Shown: positions 57,908-64,000 of the stretch, piece after piece
Layout: the number at the start of each line of letters is the position of its first letter
How positions within the stretch are numbered: position 1 is the stretch's first letter
Source: Hermatobates lingyangjiaoensis
Lineage: Eukaryota; Arthropoda; Insecta; Hemiptera; Hermatobatidae
Assembly: GCA_026182355.1 (NCBI GenBank)
Contig: JAPFBL010000003.1
Location: forward strand, 1,426,001 to 1,490,000
Reading direction: 5' to 3'
DNA: 64,000 bases
Notes under the pieces: generated by a model
The model's input: only the letters and a program-made list of their open reading frames with translations
What the model was told of the DNA's origin: nothing
Databases searched by the model: none
Translations under genes and position numbers: made by a program

Positions 57908-60900
57908 TAGTTACATATTAATGTAGAAGCCATAAGGTATGGCATGTTAGGAATAAAGTGAAATATCAAGAAACTGTTTTCCCATAGGAGTTTTGAAAGG
58001 GCCATAAACTAGGTTGTCTGGTCTTATCCTACCATTCAAGAGGATAAGACCTTAATAACGTAACCTTTTATTTATTAAAAATATATTAGGATTTATGATA
58101 GCTTGTATCATGTATCTTGTAAATTAATACATATTTTTCGATGTATAAATAAAAGTTTTATCATGTATTTTAAAGTTAAATTAGATATTTTCCGAGTTGT
58201 TAGATGGGAAGATAATGGTTTTTAGGCCAAATCATTACTGAAAATCACTTTGACTTTCATTAATATCCGACAACGTCAAACTTGCAAATTCGTCTTATTT
58301 AGAAAATCCTCTTAAGAAAATGTCAAACGAAGTTTAAATTAAAATCACTGAGTAATTTTTATTCTTATCAATTCATTTTAAAAGATAGTTTATTATTCTT
58401 TTAGCTCAAACTCTTTTGAAAAAGTATAATAAACTGAATTTTATTAAAACATCATACCATTATTTAAATTTCTTAATATAAATCAGGGACCAAAACTGAA
58501 TATGTGTCAAGAAGAATATGATAACATTACTTTCAAAAGATTGTCGTTTCAATATGACAATTATACTAATTTTTGTTGATTTAAAAGAAAAATGAAGTGA
58601 CGGGATTTTACTGAACTTTAATCAATATATCAGTTTAAAGACTTCCTTACTGTTCTTAAAATTTGGGTTACCTCACTAAAAGCAGCAAACTAGATTCCAC
58701 CAGACAGCTCTTACATCAATAGCGAATACCGTTATTAACAATAAACTTTACAAGCTGGTCGTGGTCTACGATGTAGTCATGGGTTGAGTTTATGGTAGAG
58801 TCCAGGAAAACTTCGGAGCTAATTGTTTACTTTTTAGAGAGCTACAAAAAATATTCACTTTTGGTAGAGTAAGATATCATTAACGACTAACTGACGAGTG
58901 CTCAGGTTGTGTTATCCTGGACACAATGTTCTAAATGGAACATAAAAAAGTTAAGAAATGAACAGAATTTTAAAAAGTATTTGTATAACGGCAAGTACGC
59001 TAGGCCTAGACTTTATTTCACCGCATGAAGTCAGCCACACTTAAGGACACTACAATTTGAATTCAGGTTGTAGTGTTTTATTCCAAGTCTGTATGTCGTT
59101 GTTTGTACCTGCTGTGTAATTACTATACAGCAGGTGTATGATTCATTGTAAAGAGTGAGTCTCAATTACAACACGATGTTCTGAGTTGTCTTTCTGAAGC
59201 AGTCAAAGTCGAGAATGCATCAACGACGGAACAATCTATATGTTAATAAAGTCGTTTGGAGAGAGTAAAAGTGTTTTATAACGAATGAACGTTTTATAAC
59301 AACATTAGATAGCTGTGTTGATGTATTAAAGCCTACATGATGAATCGGTAGTAAAACACAGTCCATTTTTATGAATGAATTATGACAAATAGAAATACTG
59401 TAATTTGTGACTAAATAATGGCTCCATTGAAGAACTACGTTCCATATGTTCCTTATGTAATACGAACATAGGGGTCTTTTATAGAAAGAATAGAGTGTGT
59501 AGGTTCATTGGGACTGACAAAAACACAGCCTGCTAATCAGCGACTCCTGATTGATTTGGTGGTGTGATGAAATTTAGTGAATTTTAGATGGAAGGTTTAT
59601 GAAACGAATATCAATTCAGTATGCCATGAAATTACGCAATGATGTCATCACTAGAGAGGCCTTTGTTATCGGGACTGTTGTTAAGTACAGAAACTAAATA
59701 ATAATTGAGCAAAAAAGGTATTTCAGAAAGAAAAATTGTAAAAAAATAAATTTGAAAGCAACCTCAAAACCTTGCTGTTTTTATAGATTACGTTTTATGA
59801 GGACCACAGTAGAGCCCTAATCAATAATGAAGGAACTTTCACATCTCAGGATACTAATAGATTTCCTTTCAGAAACAGAAATATTATCGTAGAAGTTAAA
59901 TTATTAAGGTAAAATATTTAAGATATATTTTAAAATTTAAGGGTTTAAAAGAAGTATAGCTGTGAGGTGTTGTGGGTGTGAGGCGGAAAAAGAAGGGAGA
60001 CCACCAGAAGGGAGTGATTTAAACTTAATCAGAGAGTTATGAAGTAACGTTTACCACCGAATCATCGGGTTATGGCCATGAGGTCTCCGAAAAATTTCAT
60101 TAACGAGATCTAAAAAACATGCATATATCTTCTAATATTGTATCGTGATTAATCTTAGGGATTGGACTGAGCCTGAAACCTCAAGAGAGAGTTTCTGCCT
60201 TTTCTCCTATTCAATGAGAAGGAAAATTGCAAATATTTTTATATTCATTGTAAACTTTATTAGAATGCGTTGCATAATAGGAAGAATAAGTTCAACGGCC
60301 GGAAGTGTTGGTTATATCAATCAAAAGTTGGATGATTTAAGAAGTGTATTGGAATAAGGAGGATGATAAGTATTCTGGAAAAGAAGACATGAAATTGAGA
60401 AAGAAAGACTTACAACATCAGACAGGTAAGAAGTTTTAACTTTAGATGATTTCCTATGGGTTTAATGACGAAACTTTTTAAGATGTTTGTGATCTGACAA
60501 AATAATCTTTTTAATAAGATCAAAGCAGACCAAAGATATGTTAATTTTGTTGACGACTGATGGCTTGAGATTAAAAGTTCCGCAAACTTACATAGTTCAA
60601 TACAGTAAACTGAAACAATTGAAGAAAGGATTGAAACAAACAATGAAATAAGATGTCTAAAATGAGTAGGAAAATCAAACAAAAGCCTTTTTGAGGTAAG
60701 GACGTTAAGAATTACGTATAAATATGAACGTAAGAAATGAAGTCAATGTGGAGAAATTTCATCTACTATCTTCCAAGAGAGGTAATCAACTTCACTCAAC
60801 CAGTAGGTGACAGGTAGGGTTTGTCGGTTTTCTGGAGAAAATTATGAAATTCGAAAACCGGTTTATTAATAGAAAATATCGGTTTTCAATGTATGAATAA

Positions 60901-61339
60901 CGCTTAAAAAAATTTGAAAATGACAAATGTAGCCAAATGTAGCAGATTGATGAAAACACTGTTGCAAGCAGTATGGTTCTTGGAATCAGATGGGTCCGAT
61001 TTAATAACATGGTTATTATAAATACAATTTTTGGTTAAGGATTAAGGTTTGGTTATATAAAAATGTACATTTCGGTTAAGACGCTATGTTAATACAAAGA
61101 TTCCCTCAGAGAAGGATATTACTTTGTGTCATCAGAATACCATCTCTTTGTGAGGTCTAAATAATAAAGTGGACTGTTATTGTAAGCAAGGCTTTTAAGA
61201 TTTACTATTAATGGGTGTTGATAAATAGAAGAGTAGAAATAATAAAGATGTTACTATGAAATGTTGGTAATGTATATTCTTAATATGCCCTCCTTTTAAC
61301 TGAAAGACGCTAAATGAACTACTAGGGAGTAGCCTTGCG
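57908..61339. other. Long AT-rich stretch, nothing recognised
   Basis: No supported gene, RNA gene or repeat family. 60800-61080 repeats GG(T/A)TTT motifs (CGGTTTTCTGG, AACCGGTTTA, CGGTTTTCAA, CGGTTAAG) that may be a decayed terminal repeat element, but boundaries cannot be set. Confidence 0.4.
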
Positions 61340-61560
61340 CTCATCAAGGAAAAGGTTTCTAAAGAGAAATGCCCCGAGGCTGGTGATGAAGAGCGGCGGT
61401 GTGGGGTGGTCCCCTTGATTATGTGATCGCAGGAGAGCTGGCAATTAACCAAGAGGGAGACAAATCACCAGGGAACCCAGTCGTGTAGGGTGCAGTCACA
61501 GCCGCCTTAGCAGGCTCGTCTCTTTGTACTGTCCCACCTGACCACTCCCATTACCACGAT
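61340..61560. other. GC-richer island, possible conserved noncoding element
   Basis: Balanced composition with no known coding motif. It includes CAGCCGCCTTAGCAGGC and a purine-rich stretch. Speculative. Confidence 0.22.
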
Positions 61561-64000
61561 CGCTCATTCTTTTATAAGTGCCATACTGATAAACCTCATC
61601 AGTATGGAAATCATTTTTATCTGATAATCATTATTTTATATAAACTTTATTCGCTGACAAACACCTCACATCATATAATCAGCGAAATAATCAGCTATTG
61701 ACAGCTTCAGTCAAAACAATACAGTTCTGGGGATTTATTTGTAAATATTTCTAATAGCAAACATATTTTTGTAATATTTATGTTTATAATTGTATTTTTA
61801 TTATATTTGTAGAAAACTTTTACACTAGATAAAAAAAGTAGAATTTTCTTCAATTGATATTCCAATTACCGTTAAAACAAATAGTGCTTCCAACTCAGAA
61901 TCCTTCTTGCAATAATAGATAAACTGCTGTACTTGTTGCATTTGTTTGGATCAAATTTGATTTTTGTTTTTTTAGAGAATCGATTAAAATACAATTGTTG
62001 AAGGTTCAATAAAACAAATTTAATGCGTTGATATATGATATAAAAAAGAATAATATTATCAAATGTAAAAAATCAACACCAATCAAACACATATATTGTG
62101 ATGTTTTCCAAGGTGTGATGGATGTTTGTCTAACAAAGTATTGTAATCAAACTGCAGTAATTTACCCTTGAACAGAAATCAAAGTCAGAGATATGGTTTT
62201 TTTATGTGCTGGGAAGTTTTTATGTTTTTCTCATAATTCACAAATTACTTTGTTTTTTATTAAAAAACAGAAGGTAATTTTAAGCAACTTCTTTTGTTAT
62301 TTGTTTAACTTGAAATAGGTATCGCCCTGCTACGACTAGTCATGAGTTTAAGTATTGGAGGAGTGGTGTAATTTTAAAGAACTGTTAAGTTATATCTTAG
62401 AAACACAATATGTTTTTAGTAAATAAGCATCTTCATAAGAAAGAACATGCTTTTCAAATAGAAAAACTATGGTATTTGTTCCAATAACTTTTTTAGTCAA
62501 GTAGAACCCTCTTTAATTATAAGATTAATAAATCTAATTGACATTATGGACATTGAAGATGCTTTTGATAACATCCCTCAAATCCATTAAATTATCACTA
62601 ATATATAGATGTATTAATCCATTATTAACATACTGCAACAATTAATGGAATGTATGAATAAATAATGTAAATTATGCTTCAATTTTCTCAAAGAATATTG
62701 GCTTTTTCAGCTCATAAAAAACACATATCTGACATTGAGATTTGTTCAAGTGTCTCAGATTCAGTTTGATTGTAAGACTTTGGTAGATAACCTTCCATCA
62801 CACCGTGGAAAATATCACAAAATATATGTCTGAATAGCGTTGATTTTTTGATCTATCACAGCTGCAAGTGTGACTACTAAAGGCTCTCCTAATGTAGGCA
62901 TCCCGTCGCCTCTATTGTAAGGATTAGTTGTAGATGATGTAATAGATACTCTGAATAATCTAATGTACTTAATACAAGGATTCATAGATTAAATATTTAG
63001 TATAACAAGTATTGATCTGATGTATTATTTAACTGTCGCATTAAGAAATCATGCCCCCTAAATTGTTGAAAAATAATAAATTCTTCATTAAGATCTATTT
63101 TTTCCGTTATGGGAAAGAAATAAGCACTTTTATGAACTGAATTTATATTAAGTCTGTTCTTACCCTTCTTTCGTCAATTTAGAAAGCATGACACATAAGT
63201 TTAATGGCATTAGCTCTTTAGAAAAATAAGGTCATCTGACTATCTTTTGTATCGAAATGTTGATTCCATTGAGAATCCAGAAAGGAGATTATTTCATAAC
63301 TATTTACTATACTACAATAGAAACAGTAGAAAACGTCCCCTAGAGCAGTTTTTAGTGGTCATAATTCCTTTAAAGTAGATCCTAAATTTACAAAAAATTT
63401 CCAGCCATCACACAACTGTAATCCATTCTATATTCCTACAATTAAAATATCTATGTATTCGTTTTGATTAACAGGATTCGATGGTGTGTTATTAAAAACT
63501 CCCTAAACATTCTTTCTTTAAAACTAAGGTGATGAAAATTAGATGTTTGACAATAACTAATACAAAATTTAAGTTCTATTCAATCACCACCGATATGACT
63601 TAAATTTATTAGTAATTTTTTAATAATAAACAAAGCTTCTAAGTTTTTTGGGCCAAATCATTAATCCTTCAATTTTAACCCAAATGAAATAAAATTCGAG
63701 AATATTATATAAGTTTTTTGAACTTATTATATAACATTTATTTAACAAAATATTTAATTATTTGGTAATTAGTTTGACCATTTAATTTATATAATATTGA
63801 TAAAACATTTAAGCGGTAGCCACTTATAAATAAACAATTTTTACATTGATTTATTGTAAAGTTCAATGGACACTATTCCAGATTTTTACTGGAAGTACTG
63901 TGTCTTCACCTCAGCTTGTACTAGACGCTTCATCAAGACAGCCCTAGGAATGCTTAACAATATCCACAAGTCAGCAATGAAAGTCATTTGCTTACACATC
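61561..64000. other. AT-rich DNA, nothing firmly recognised
   Basis: The last 140 bp (63860-64000) stay open in one plus-strand frame to the window edge (MDTIPDFYWKYCVF...), too short to assign. Confidence 0.4.

Noticed and set aside
60790..61090. Possible hAT-like element with repeated CGGTTTT motifs
   Set aside because: No definable termini or duplication; motifs alone are not enough.
61083..61140. CTGATGA on the minus strand near 61128
   Set aside because: Not followed by a stem-loop and GAAA; chance occurrence.
63860..64000. Plus-strand frame open to the window edge reading MDTIPDFYWKYC...
   Set aside because: PDFYW recalls the RMND1/RMD1 family, but the residues after it do not follow that family's pattern and no splice acceptor is convincing. 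Too short to call without the next sequence.

Overview
The window looks like nuclear DNA from an invertebrate animal: AT-rich, dense in (TA)n and (CA)n microsatellites and decayed transposons. I find no convincing intact host protein-coding gene and no rRNA or tRNA gene. No open frame exceeds about 175 codons, and the recognisable ones belong to mobile elements: a mariner transposase, a hAT dimerisation domain, non-LTR retrotransposon C-termini, and a probable Penelope-like N-terminus. The phylum cannot be fixed from this sequence; a lophotrochozoan or an arthropod would both fit.

Layout. 0-8 kb: a foldback element (981-1185), an internally deleted mariner (1621-2386), a 660-bp dispersed repeat (family B), a LINE 3' fragment (3783-4083), then three foldback or half-foldback elements beside (TA)n. 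8-20 kb: mostly unannotated AT-rich DNA with three copies of a LINE deletion derivative (family A; one has a 12-bp target-site duplication), a 29-bp minisatellite (16750-17252) and a few GC-richer islands that could be conserved noncoding elements. 20-32 kb: a foldback element at 21.1 kb, the second family B copy at 24.8 kb, a terminal-inverted-repeat element at 26.9-27.5 kb, and little else. 32-43 kb: a 1.8-kb family C repeat, a long (CA)n, a perfect palindrome at 37.2 kb, a hAT element with an exact 8-bp duplication (38320-39139), and a scrambled family A locus (41.5-42.5 kb). 44-55 kb: further foldbacks, a second family C copy inserted in a roughly 109-bp repeat, and a dense cluster of five or six foldbacks embedded in (TA)n (53.0-54.75 kb). 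55-64 kb: a C-biased island, a 60-bp tandem repeat and mostly featureless DNA.

Main observation. The foldback elements belong to several sequence families, but nearly all share one layout. Two inverted arms flank a short centre, the outer ends lie in or near (TA)n, and each arm contains CTGANGA, a short stem-loop and GAAA, reading outward. That is the catalytic core pattern of a hammerhead ribozyme, with a very short region after GAAA (ACGCGT, AACGTT and similar). Compact hammerheads of this kind are known from the terminal repeats of Penelope-like retroelements. One foldback in the cluster also carries what looks like the N-terminal end of a Penelope-like ORF. About ten cores keep all consensus bases and about as many are decayed. 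Ribozyme activity and element assignment are inferred, not shown.
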